A stretch of 64,000 nt of DNA. Origin: Fusobacterium gastrosuis. Lineage in GTDB: Bacteria; Fusobacteriota; Fusobacteriia; Fusobacteriales; Fusobacteriaceae. The stretch covers positions 1,116,001 to 1,180,000 of the forward strand of contig NZ_LT607734.1 of NCBI RefSeq assembly GCF_900095285.1, given 5' to 3'. The notes below the pieces were generated by a model, which ran no database searches, was not told the origin of the DNA, and worked only from the letters and a program-made list of their open reading frames with translations. This document shows, piece after piece, positions 18,668 through 27,725 of the stretch (positions are counted from its first letter, which is position 1; every line of letters starts with the position of its first letter). A program made the translations under genes and the position numbers.

Positions 18668-19441
18668 TTAATATGTTGCAATAACTCCACCATCATATTT
18701 TTCGTTTATGAATTTTTTTAATTTTTCACTTCTCAATATTTTAAAGAATTTTTTTACATCTTCTCTATTCTCATCTCCCGTTCTTACTGTAACAACATTT
18801 GCGTAAGGAGATTTCTCATCTTCTCTTACAAGACCATTTTTTACTGGGTTAAGTCCATTTTGTATAGCAAAATTTCCAGGTATAATTGCAGAATCAACAT
18901 CTTTTAGAACTCTTGGAAGTTGAGGAGCTTCTACCAATTTAAATTTTAATTTTTTTGGATTTTCTACAACATCAAATTCTGTTGCAAACCAGTCATTAGG
19001 ATTTTTTAACTTAATAACTCCATTTAAGTGTAAAAGAATTAAAGATCTTCCTAGATTAGATGGATCATTTGGTATAGCAACTGTTGCTCCTTTAGGTAAA
19101 TCATTAACAGATTTATATTTATTGGAATAAAGAGCCAGTGGTGCAATATGGACAGTTCCTAATGAAGTAAGTTTTAATTTTCTTTCTTCAGAGAATTTTT
19201 TTAAATAGGGAACATGTTGAAAATAATTGGCGTCTACTTCTTTTTCAGCCAGAGCTATGTTAGGAACTACATAGTCATTAAACTCAACTATTTCAAGATC
19301 AATTCCTTCTTTTTTTAGATCTTCTTTGATTAATTCCAAAAATGCAGTGTGTGGTACAGGTGTAACTGCCACCTTAAATGTTTTTGAATAGACTGCTACA
19401 GATAAAACAAATAAAAATAATGCCGAAAAAACTTTTTTCAT
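18668..19441 (-). CDS. metQ: Methionine-type ABC transporter substrate-binding protein (NlpA/MetQ family), copy 2
   Basis: 257 aa, first gene of the operon and directly behind the S-box leader. Signal peptide MKKVFSALFLFVLSVAVYS, again without a lipobox cysteine. The mature protein carries the same family segments as copy 1 (VAVTPVPHTAFLELI, IPNDPSNLGRSLILL, EAPQLPRVLKDVDSAIIPGNFA), and the two are clearly diverged paralogues. One may favour L-methionine and the other a derivative (D-methionine, methionine sulfoxide or a methionine peptide); this is inference. Ribosome site AGGAGG precedes ATG (complement of 19439-19441). Confidence 0.9.
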   Translation of the reverse strand: MKKVFSALFLFVLSVAVYSKTFKVAVTPVPHTAFLELIKEDLKKEGIDLEIVEFNDYVVPNIALAEKEVDANYFQHVPYLKKFSEERKLKLTSLGTVHIAPLALYSNKYKSVNDLPKGATVAIPNDPSNLGRSLILLHLNGVIKLKNPNDWFATEFDVVENPKKLKFKLVEAPQLPRVLKDVDSAIIPGNFAIQNGLNPVKNGLVREDEKSPYANVVTVRTGDENREDVKKFFKILRSEKLKKFINEKYDGGVIATY

Positions 19442-19522
19442 AAAATTTACCTCCTAAAAAATTTTAGCAAAAATTAATTCTGAAATAACCTAGAAGTGAA
19501 TTTTAATTCTTAGTTATAGAAT

Positions 19523-19552
19523 AAAAAAATCTCCATACTTGTGTATGGAGAT
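19523..19552 (-). terminator. Riboswitch terminator of the methionine importer leader
   Basis: On the minus strand a perfect 10-bp stem ATCTCCATAC / GTATGGAGAT with loop ACAA, followed by seven U. Its 5' arm (CTCCAT) can pair instead with ATGGAG in the 3' P1 strand of the aptamer (19571-19576), the expected antiterminator. Confidence 0.85.
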
Positions 19553-19568
19553 AGATTCATTTCTTTTA

Positions 19569-19658
19569 CCTCCATCTAGTCTGGAATTAGCACCACGCTA
19601 TAAAAATAGTAGGTTGCTGAAACATCATAGGGCCAGTCCCTCAGTTTCTCTGGATGGT
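19569..19658 (-). ncRNA. SAM-I (S-box) riboswitch aptamer
   Basis: On the minus strand the leader holds the SAM-I core in order: CCATC (P1), CAGAGAAACTG, AGGGACTGGCCC, GATG then TTTCAGCAACC, a variable P3/P4 region, GGTGCTAATTCCAG, and GATGGAGG closing P1. These are the hallmark conserved blocks of the S-box class. When SAM is bound, P1 forms and the downstream terminator (19523-19552) is free to fold, lowering expression; without SAM, ATGGAG pairs with the terminator's 5' arm. This fits the methionine importer that follows. Confidence 0.93.
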
Positions 19659-19687
19659 TATTTATTTTTAATTTTTGATATTGGCTC

Positions 19688-19716
19688 AGTATACAATGTT
19701 TTTTATAAACTGTCAA
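19688..19716 (-). promoter_or_regulatory. Promoter of the methionine importer operon
   Basis: Consensus TTGACA (complement of 19711-19716), 17-bp spacer, TATACT (complement of 19688-19693). RNA would begin about 20 nt before the S-box aptamer. Confidence 0.8.
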
Positions 19717-20118
19717 CAAAAATTTTATGATTTTTTTAGTCAACTTTTTTTCTTTTAATAGCAATAAAAAAGTTATGTACTACTCATTTGAAAATATAAT
19801 TTTTATTGTATTTATTAGATTACTAATAAAAAAATAATAGGGGTAGTTTTAGGGGTTCAAGGGCAAGCATAGAATTCCAATGTTTTATGAAAAATATTGA
19901 GGCTTACATAATGAACCTTAACAAGAATTTTTATTTTTTCAGAGTCAATTTTTGAAGATAGTTTAATAAATCTTTAAATCGCTGTAGTGGTAGGAGTTGA
20001 CTGTCGAGGTCGGGTTTTTTATAAAATTTCATATTTTGTATTTAAAAAGTACATTCATAGGAAAAAAATATAAAAAAATTAAAAAAAAAGTTCTAAAAAT
20101 GAAAAAATATTAAAAATA
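19717..20118. other. 402-base intergenic stretch with a possible insertion-sequence remnant
   Basis: No intact gene. The segment about 19840-20025 is less AT-rich than its surroundings (AGGGGTTCAAGGGCAAGC; GTCGAGGTCGGG) and looks like degraded foreign DNA. On the minus strand one frame reads PRQSTPTTTAI and then stops, resembling a transposase tail, possibly TnpB of the IS200/IS605 group. The remainder (20026-20118) is featureless A/T. Confidence 0.3.
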
Positions 20119-20147
20119 TTGACGCTAAAACTTAAAAGTAATAGAAT
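20119..20147 (+). promoter_or_regulatory. Promoter of the sialic acid operon
   Basis: TTGACG (20119-20124), 17-bp spacer, TAGAAT (20142-20147). The first operator palindrome begins on the last base of the -10, so the start site lies within the operators. Confidence 0.75.
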
Positions 20148-20180
20148 ATGTTCACGAGAACATATGTTCCCGTGAACATA
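20147..20180. promoter_or_regulatory. Tandem fused palindromic operators of the sialic acid operon
   Basis: Two 18-bp palindromes of the form TATGTTC-N4-GAACATA, at 20147-20164 and 20163-20180, share the central TA, giving one near-perfect 34-bp palindrome. They cover the predicted transcription start, so binding would block initiation. The natural candidate binder is the LacI-type regulator encoded second in the operon (21379-22377); inference. Confidence 0.75.
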
Positions 20181-20208
20181 TTTTAAAATTGTAATTGAGG
20201 AGGAGAGT

Positions 20209-21357
20209 ATGAATAAAAAAATTATTGGTATTTTAGTACTTGCAAGTTCAATTTTAATGGGATGTAGTTCTGCTAAAACTTTATCAAAAATTGATGATGG
20301 TAAAGTAGTTTGGAATTACGCTGGAAGCTTGCCAGCACAAAAAGGTTTTGAAAAAAATGCTGGAGTAGCTGGACTTTTACAAGGAACAATAGAAAAATAT
20401 ATTGTTATTGGTGGAGGAGCAAATTTTCCGGAAGCTTTAGAAAAGGGCGGGAAAAAAGTAACTCATAAAGATTTATATTTACTTGAAGAAAAAAATGGAA
20501 AATTAGAAACAATAGATCAAATACAACTTGAATATAGCTTTGGTTATGGAGCATCAGTAAGTATTGCAGATGAAAATGCTATTTATTATTTAGGTGGAAG
20601 CCCAGAAGCAGATCATATGAGAGATATATTAAAAGTTAAGATTGTAGATAAAAAATTAAATACTGAAATAGTTGGGAAACTACCTTTAGGTTTTGAAAAT
20701 GGTGTGGCACAATACAGAGATGGAAAAATTTACTATGGTGTTGGGAAAATTGAAAATGCTGAAGGGAAATTAGTAAACGGGAATCAATTTTTTGTGTATG
20801 ATATAAAAGAAAATTCAGTTAAAGAATTAGCTAAATTTCCTGGAGAAGCAAGACAACAAACTGTTGGAAAAATTTTAAATGATAAATTTTATGTTTTCAG
20901 TGGAGGTTCTAATGTTTCGTATGTAGACGGCTATGCATATAATTTTGAAGAAGATACATGGGAAAAAGTTGGAGATGTGGTAGTTGATGGAGAGAAAATT
21001 TTACTTTTAGGTGCTAATTCTCTTAAAATTGCAAAAGATAAGATGTTAGTAATTGGAGGTTTTAATTATCAATTGTGGAATGATGCAAACTACTACTTGG
21101 GAACTTTAAAAGATGAAGAGTTAAAAGAATATAAGGCTAACTATTTTGGGGCAGAACCAAATTGGTATGGATGGAATAGAAAAATTTTAATTTACAATGC
21201 TAGTGATGATACTTGGAAATCAATAGGAGAAGTACCATTTGATGCTCCATGTGGTGCAGCATTATTGAATATAGGAGATAATATTTATTCAATAAATGGA
21301 GAAATTAAACCTGGTGTAAGAACAGATAGAATGTATAAAGGAATAATTATAAGATAG
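20209..21357 (+). CDS. nanM: N-acetylneuraminate epimerase (mutarotase) NanM, lipoprotein form
   Basis: 382 aa beta-propeller (kelch) protein. NanM speeds the conversion of alpha- to beta-sialic acid in the periplasm, delivering the anomer used by the transporter. The N-terminus MNKKIIGILVLASSILMGCSS has a lipobox (LMGC), so the protein should be a membrane-anchored periplasmic lipoprotein, whereas E. coli NanM has a cleaved signal. Kelch-type blades are visible (YIVIGGGANFPEAL, YYLGGSPEADHMRD, FYVFSGGSNVSYVDGYAY, LVIGGFNYQ). AGGAGG precedes ATG 20209. It is first in the nan operon behind the operators. Confidence 0.88.
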   Translation: MNKKIIGILVLASSILMGCSSAKTLSKIDDGKVVWNYAGSLPAQKGFEKNAGVAGLLQGTIEKYIVIGGGANFPEALEKGGKKVTHKDLYLLEEKNGKLETIDQIQLEYSFGYGASVSIADENAIYYLGGSPEADHMRDILKVKIVDKKLNTEIVGKLPLGFENGVAQYRDGKIYYGVGKIENAEGKLVNGNQFFVYDIKENSVKELAKFPGEARQQTVGKILNDKFYVFSGGSNVSYVDGYAYNFEEDTWEKVGDVVVDGEKILLLGANSLKIAKDKMLVIGGFNYQLWNDANYYLGTLKDEELKEYKANYFGAEPNWYGWNRKILIYNASDDTWKSIGEVPFDAPCGAALLNIGDNIYSINGEIKPGVRTDRMYKGIIIR

Positions 21358-21378
21358 GAAATAGAATGGAGTAAATAT

Positions 21379-22377
21379 ATGGTTACCCAAAAAGAAATAG
21401 CACAAATACTAGGAATTAGTAGAACCACAGTAGCAAGAGCAATAAATGGAAAAGGTTATGTAAAAAAAGAAACAAAAGAAAAAATTTTACAGATGGTTGC
21501 AGAAAAAAAATATCAAAAAAATTTTTTTGGAAGTTCTTTATCCAGTAAAAAAAAGAAAGTTTTTAGCTTTATGGTCAGTTCAAAAAATGCTTACTATACT
21601 GAACAAATAATAGCTGGAGTTAGAGATGCGAGAGATGAGTATAAATATAGCAATATTGAACTTCATGAGATAATAACAGATATAAATTTGGCGGATAAAC
21701 AAATAGAAAAACTTAAAGAAATTTTAGAAGTCGAAGAGCAGATAGATGGGATTATTATAATTCCATTGGATAGAGAAAAAGTTTATGAAATTTTAAAACC
21801 TCATTTAAAAAAAATTAAAGTTGTTTCACTGGGTATAAAATTGAATAAATCTATTTCACATGTTGGCCCAGATTACACTAACCAAGGAAGAATAGCAGCT
21901 GGAATTTTATCTAAAATTTTAAATAAAGGGGAGAAAGTACTCGTTTTAGATAATGGTGATGACAATATTTCTTCTAAATATTACTTAAAAGGCTTTTTAA
22001 AGCATATTAAATCATATGGATTTGACGTGTTAGGGCCATTTAAAACAATGGGAATTAAAGCTAGCTTAGCTTTTTTAAATGAGATTGAAAAAGAAAAAGA
22101 GTTCTCAGCAATTTATATAAACAGGTATGCACAAGATATCTTAAAAAAAATGCCAGTCGAAAGAATAAAAAATAAAAAAATTGTAACAAATGGAATGGGT
22201 AAGAGAATAAGAGAACTAATAGAATCAGGTATTGTAGCGGCGACAGTTACAGAAGATATATATCAAACTGGTTATACGGCAGGGCAGATGATATTTGATA
22301 TTTTATGTAAAAATGTAAAAGAAATAAAGGATATAGTATCAGAAGCTAAAATATATTTTTTAGAGAATTTAAAGTAA
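21379..22377 (+). CDS. LacI-family transcriptional regulator of the sialic acid operon
   Basis: 332 aa. The N-terminal LacI helix-turn-helix is at residues 1-45 (TQKEIAQILGISRTTVARAI, with hinge region to about 60). The remainder is a periplasmic-binding-protein-like sensor domain (about 62-330; IDGIIIIPLD, LVLDNGDD, AATVTEDIYQTGYTAGQ). Its position between nanM and siaP, and the LacI-style palindromes over the promoter, point to control of this operon with sialic acid or a catabolite as inducer. Known nan regulators are mostly GntR (NanR) or RpiR (SiaR/NanR) types, so a LacI type here is notable. Start ATG 21379 has a weak GGAG upstream. Confidence 0.88.
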   Translation: MVTQKEIAQILGISRTTVARAINGKGYVKKETKEKILQMVAEKKYQKNFFGSSLSSKKKKVFSFMVSSKNAYYTEQIIAGVRDARDEYKYSNIELHEIITDINLADKQIEKLKEILEVEEQIDGIIIIPLDREKVYEILKPHLKKIKVVSLGIKLNKSISHVGPDYTNQGRIAAGILSKILNKGEKVLVLDNGDDNISSKYYLKGFLKHIKSYGFDVLGPFKTMGIKASLAFLNEIEKEKEFSAIYINRYAQDILKKMPVERIKNKKIVTNGMGKRIRELIESGIVAATVTEDIYQTGYTAGQMIFDILCKNVKEIKDIVSEAKIYFLENLK

Positions 22378-22390
22378 CAAATTTTTATAA

Positions 22391-23401
<1,011 letters not shown>

Positions 23402-23431
23402 TTATTTATTTTTGAAAGTGGGTAAAAGAAT

Positions 23432-25285
23432 ATGAAAGCATTTAATAAAATAGAAGAATGGATAGGTGGAAGCTTATTTATCAGCATGTTTATCATTTTG
23501 ATAATGCAAATTTTTTCAAGACAAATTTTAGACAGACCACTTATGTGGAGTGAAGAACTAGCAAGATTCATATTTATTTATGTGGGTATGTTGGGTGTGA
23601 GTATTGGAATTAGAAATCAACAACATATATTTATAGATTTTTTGTATAATAAGTTTCCTAAAAATATGCAAAAATCTGTGTTTACAATAATTCAATTTAT
23701 AATAATGAGTTCAATAATATTTTTCTTATATTTTGGAATCTTTTTATTTAAGAAAAAAGCAGAAATAGAAATAGTTACTTTAGGTATTTCAATGAAGTGG
23801 ATGTATCTAGCACTTCCACTTATTTCTTTATTAATGCTTGTGAGATTTTACCAAGCCTATGTTGAAAATTATAATGAAAATAGAGTTTGTATAAAACCAG
23901 TAATTATTTTAGCTATTACAATTATTCTGGTGGTAATTGTTTTATTAAAACCAGAACTTTTAAAAATACTTAAATTATCTGAATATTTTGATTTAGGTGA
24001 AACCGTTGTGTATTATGTTTTAATAATATGGTTGGTGCTAATCTTTTTTGGAGTACCTGTTGGATGGTCATTGCTTGCGGCAAGTATAGTTTATTTTGCT
24101 TTGACTAGATGGAGAGTAGTTTATTCTGCATCTGATAAGTTAGTATATAGCTTAGATAGTTTTAGTTTACTTAGTGTTCCATTCTTTATATTAACCGGAA
24201 TATTAATGAATGGGGCTGGAATAACTGAAAGAATCTTTAATTTTGCTAAAGCAATGTTAGGACATTATACAGGAGGAATGGGGCATGTAAATGTTGCAGC
24301 GAGTCTAATCTTTTCTGGAATGTCAGGATCTGCAATAGCTGATGCTGGAGGATTGGGACAGTTAGAAATAAAAGCTATGAGAGATGAAGGTTATGATGAT
24401 GACATATGCGGAGGAATAACTGCAGCTTCTTGTATTATAGGGCCGTTAGTACCTCCTAGTATTTCCATGATTATTTACGGAGTAATTGCAAATCAATCAA
24501 TAGCAAAATTATTTTTGGCAGGTTTTATACCAGGATTTCTAACAACAATAGCACTTATGGTGATGAATTACTTTGTATGTAAAAAAAGAGGATACAAAAA
24601 AGCTGCTAAAGCAACAGCAGGTGAAAGATGGAAAGCTTTTAAAGATTCTTTTTGGGCACTTTTAACACCATTTTTAATTATAGGCGGAATATTTTCAGGA
24701 ATGTTTACTCCAACAGAAGCGGCAGTTATAGCAACTTTATATTCAGTATTCTTAGGGGCAGTTATATATAAAGAGCTAACTTTAAAGTCTTTCTTTAAAC
24801 ATGCAGTTGAAGCTGTATCTATAAGTGGAGTTACTTGCCTTATGATAATGACAGTTACTTTCTTTGGAGATGTTATTGCCAGAGAACAAGTGGCTATGAG
24901 AATAGCAGAAACTTTTATGAAATATGCACATTCACCACTTATGGTTCTTATAATGATTAATGCATTGCTTCTATTCTTGGGAATGTTTATAGATGCTTTA
25001 GCACTACAATTTTTAGTGTTGCCTATGTTAATACCTGTGGCAGAACAAGTTGGAATAGATATGGTATTTTTTGGAGTTATGACAACACTTAATATGATGA
25101 TAGGAATATTGACTCCACCTATGGGTATGGCATTATTTGTGGTTGCACAAGTTGGTAAGATGAGTGTTAGTACAGTTACTAAAGGGGTAGTTCCATTTTT
25201 ATTACCAATTTTTATAACTTTGGTAACAATAACAGCATTTCCACAAATAGTAATATTTTTACCTAATTTGATAATGGGAAGATAA
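23432..25285 (+). CDS. siaQM: Fused TRAP transporter small and large membrane subunits SiaQM
   Basis: 617 aa, similar to the fused sialic acid permease of Haemophilus (about 616). The DctQ-like domain is residues 1-150 (four hydrophobic segments, with the typical [17 protein letters not shown]), a connecting helix spans about 150-185, and the DctM-like domain with some 12 segments fills the rest ([53 protein letters not shown]). It uses the sodium gradient for uptake with SiaP. Weak ribosome site; close spacing suggests cotranscription with siaP. Confidence 0.95.
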   Translation: MKAFNKIEEWIGGSLFISMFIILIMQIFSRQILDRPLMWSEELARFIFIYVGMLGVSIGIRNQQHIFIDFLYNKFPKNMQKSVFTIIQFIIMSSIIFFLYFGIFLFKKKAEIEIVTLGISMKWMYLALPLISLLMLVRFYQAYVENYNENRVCIKPVIILAITIILVVIVLLKPELLKILKLSEYFDLGETVVYYVLIIWLVLIFFGVPVGWSLLAASIVYFALTRWRVVYSASDKLVYSLDSFSLLSVPFFILTGILMNGAGITERIFNFAKAMLGHYTGGMGHVNVAASLIFSGMSGSAIADAGGLGQLEIKAMRDEGYDDDICGGITAASCIIGPLVPPSISMIIYGVIANQSIAKLFLAGFIPGFLTTIALMVMNYFVCKKRGYKKAAKATAGERWKAFKDSFWALLTPFLIIGGIFSGMFTPTEAAVIATLYSVFLGAVIYKELTLKSFFKHAVEAVSISGVTCLMIMTVTFFGDVIAREQVAMRIAETFMKYAHSPLMVLIMINALLLFLGMFIDALALQFLVLPMLIPVAEQVGIDMVFFGVMTTLNMMIGILTPPMGMALFVVAQVGKMSVSTVTKGVVPFLLPIFITLVTITAFPQIVIFLPNLIMGR

Positions 25286-25293
25286 ATAAAAAA

Positions 25294-25338
25294 GAGCTGT
25301 TGCTAATCTAATAATTTATTATTAGTATGCAACAGCTC
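25294..25338 (+). repeat. Large intercistronic hairpin between siaQM and nanK
   Basis: Outer 10-bp arms GAGCTGTTGC (25294-25303) and GCAACAGCTC (25329-25338); inner 7-bp arms CTAATAA (25308-25314) and TTATTAG (25319-25325). No U-tract follows the outer arm, so it is not a standard terminator; it could protect the transporter part of the mRNA from 3' decay or set the ratio of transporter to enzymes. Confidence 0.7.
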
Positions 25339-25360
25339 CTAACAAGTTAAGGAGAAGATT

Positions 25361-26242
25361 ATGAAAGTTTTGGCCATTGATATTGGTGGAACTATGATCA
25401 AATATGGATTAGTTACAGTAAATGGGGAAATAATAGAAAATTCTGAAATTGAAACAGAGGCTCATAGAGGGTTAAATAATATTTTAGAGAAAATAGATAA
25501 TATTAAAAAAAAATATAGTGGTACGGACTTATTGGGACTAGCAATTTCAGGAACAGGTCAAATAAATGGAGAAATAGGAAAAATTATTGGTGGAAATCCT
25601 ATTATACCAAATTGGATAGGAACAAATCTTGTTGAAATTTTAGAAAAAAAATATAAGTTTCCAGTAATATTAGAAAATGATGTCAATTGTGCTGCTCTTG
25701 GAGAAAAATGGAAAGGTGCAGGGAAAGAATTAACAAATTTTATTTGTATTACAATAGGAACAGGAATAGGTGGAGGTATTATTTTAAATAATGAACTATT
25801 TCGTGGAGAAAATTTTGTAGCGGGAGAATTTGGACATATTTTAATACCAAAAGGTGAGTATGAACAATTTGCAGCAACAACTGCTCTTGTTAGAATGGTA
25901 AAAGAAAGAACAGGAAAAATATTAAATGGAAAAGAAATTTTTGCTTTTGAAAAAGAAGGTAATGAAGAATACAAACAGATAATAGATGAGTGGATAGAAA
26001 ATATAACAGATGGATTATCAAATATTGTATATTCATTTAATCCAGCTAATATAATTTTAGGTGGAGGAGTAACAAAACAAGGTACTCATTTTTTAGAAAG
26101 AATAAGAAAGAGTTTAGATAAAAAAATTTCAATAAAATTTAAAGAGAATTTAAAATTAAGCTTTGCCAAATTGGGGAACAATTCAGGGATGCTAGGAGCA
26201 ACATACTTACTTTTAAACAAAATAAATAGATTAGAGGGATGA
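25361..26242 (+). CDS. nanK: N-acetylmannosamine kinase NanK (ROK family)
   Basis: 293 aa ROK-family sugar kinase that phosphorylates ManNAc to ManNAc-6-P. The N-terminal phosphate-binding motif DIGGTMIKYGLV, the LENDVNCAALGE active-site region and the glycine-rich TIGTGIGGGI are present, as is the EFGH motif of ROK proteins. The cysteine-rich zinc motif (CxCGxxGCxE) that usually follows EFGH is missing (here EFGHILIPKGEYEQFA), so this kinase should not bind structural zinc. AAGGAG precedes ATG 25361; the stop overlaps nanQ by ATGA. Confidence 0.92.
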   Translation: MKVLAIDIGGTMIKYGLVTVNGEIIENSEIETEAHRGLNNILEKIDNIKKKYSGTDLLGLAISGTGQINGEIGKIIGGNPIIPNWIGTNLVEILEKKYKFPVILENDVNCAALGEKWKGAGKELTNFICITIGTGIGGGIILNNELFRGENFVAGEFGHILIPKGEYEQFAATTALVRMVKERTGKILNGKEIFAFEKEGNEEYKQIIDEWIENITDGLSNIVYSFNPANIILGGGVTKQGTHFLERIRKSLDKKISIKFKENLKLSFAKLGNNSGMLGATYLLLNKINRLEG

Positions 26243-26700
26243 AAATGATATACGGAGAAATAAAAGATATCCAGATATACAAAGGCTTATCAAAAAAATT
26301 AGATAGGGCAATAGATTTTATATTTTCTGGGGATTATAAAAAAGCTAAAATCGGTAAAAATGAAATTGATGGAAATACCATTTATTTTAATTGTCCAGAG
26401 AAACCTATGACTAAAGATAAAAATGGGCTTGAACTGGAATACCATAAAAAATATATAGATATTCATATAGTACTTGAGGGAGAAGAATCAATAGGCTATG
26501 CTCCATTTAATGACTGTATTGAAACGAAAAAATTTGATGTGGAAAATGATTATGCTTTAATGAAAGGAGAAATAAAAACTGAATTCTATTTGAATCCAGA
26601 AAAATTTTTGGTCATATTTCCATATGAACCACATATAGCACTTTTAAAAGTTAAAGAAACAAAAGAAATAAAAAAAGTTATTTTTAAAGTAGAAATATAG
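26239..26700 (+). CDS. nanQ: YhcH/NanQ-type N-acetylneuraminate anomerase (DUF386)
   Basis: 153 aa, matching the YhcH/YjgK/YiaL family (beta-jelly-roll, cytoplasmic). E. coli NanQ (YhcH) accelerates opening/anomerisation of sialic acid after uptake. Family motifs include LEYHKKYIDIHIVLEGEE, with metal-ligand-type histidines and glutamates, and FPYEPHIALL near the end. Start ATG 26239 overlaps the nanK stop, implying coupled translation. Function by family and context. Confidence 0.85.
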   Translation: MKMIYGEIKDIQIYKGLSKKLDRAIDFIFSGDYKKAKIGKNEIDGNTIYFNCPEKPMTKDKNGLELEYHKKYIDIHIVLEGEESIGYAPFNDCIETKKFDVENDYALMKGEIKTEFYLNPEKFLVIFPYEPHIALLKVKETKEIKKVIFKVEI

Positions 26701-26726
26701 AATAAAAAGAGAAAGTAGGAGGAGAA

Positions 26727-27596
26727 ATGAAAGGAATATATTCAGCACTTATGGTGCCTTACAATGAGGATGGAACAATAAATGAAAAAGGATTAAGAGA
26801 AATAGTTAGACACAATATTGATAATATGAAAGTAGATGGACTTTATGTTGGTGGAAGTACAGGAGAAAATTTTATGATTTCTACTGATGAAAAGAAAAGA
26901 GTTTTTGAAATTGCAATAGATGAAGCTAAAGATAAAGTTCATTTAATAGCACAAGTTGGAAGTGTCAATTTATATGAAGCAGTTGAATTAGGAAAATATG
27001 CAACAAAACTAGGATATAAATGTTTGTCTGCAGTAACACCATTCTACTATAAATTTGATTTTTCAGAAATAAAAGATTATTATGAAACAATAGTAAGAGA
27101 AACAGGAAATAATATGGTTGTTTACTCTATTCCATTTTTAACAGGAGTAAATATGAATATTTCTCAATTTGAAGAGTTATTTAAAAATGAAAAAATAATA
27201 GGGGTAAAATTTACAGCAGGAGATTTCTATTTATTAGAAAGAATGAGAAAAGCTTTTCCCAATAAATTAATTTATGCGGGATTTGATGAAATGTTACTTC
27301 CGGCAGTAGTTATGGGAGTAGATGGGGCAATAGGAAGTACATACAATGTTAATGGAGCAAGAGCAAAACAAATTTTTGACTTAGCTAAACAAGGAAAAGT
27401 AAAAGAAGCATTGGCAATTCAAAATGTTACAAATGATTTAATAGAAGGAATTTTATCTAATGGTCTTTATCAAACAATCAAAGAAATAATGAAACTTCAA
27501 GGAGTTGATGCAGGATATTGTAGAAAACCGATGAAAAGAATTTCTGAAAAGCAAGTGGAGTTTGCAAAAGAACTATACAATAAATTTTTAAAATAG
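26727..27596 (+). CDS. nanA: N-acetylneuraminate lyase NanA
   Basis: 289 aa (beta/alpha)8 aldolase of the DHDPS/NAL family; splits Neu5Ac into ManNAc and pyruvate. The Schiff-base lysine is K161 (IGVKFTAGDF) and the partner tyrosine Y133 (VVYSIPFLTGV); the GGSTGE pyruvate-binding motif lies near residue 46. The FTAGD segment fits lyases rather than dihydrodipicolinate synthases. AGGAGG precedes ATG 26727. Neighbours nanK, nanQ and nanE confirm the pathway. Confidence 0.95.
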   Translation: MKGIYSALMVPYNEDGTINEKGLREIVRHNIDNMKVDGLYVGGSTGENFMISTDEKKRVFEIAIDEAKDKVHLIAQVGSVNLYEAVELGKYATKLGYKCLSAVTPFYYKFDFSEIKDYYETIVRETGNNMVVYSIPFLTGVNMNISQFEELFKNEKIIGVKFTAGDFYLLERMRKAFPNKLIYAGFDEMLLPAVVMGVDGAIGSTYNVNGARAKQIFDLAKQGKVKEALAIQNVTNDLIEGILSNGLYQTIKEIMKLQGVDAGYCRKPMKRISEKQVEFAKELYNKFLK

Positions 27597-27725
27597 TATA
27601 CTCTATGAATCTGTTTGATTATTAGAATTTTAAAATATTTTAGAGTCATAGCATGGGTTCTATGTACTCATAAAAGGAAACAACTAAATTCATTTACGTT
27701 AAAAACTAAAAAAAATGAGGAAAAT

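Noticed and set aside
25558-25974. Minus-strand open frame of 138 codons inside nanK
   Set aside because: Antisense to conserved ROK motifs with no start signal; a consequence of the AT-rich codon use.
27615-27725. N-terminal extension of NanE
   Set aside because: The extra 37 residues do not fit the family and a good ribosome site precedes ATG 27726.
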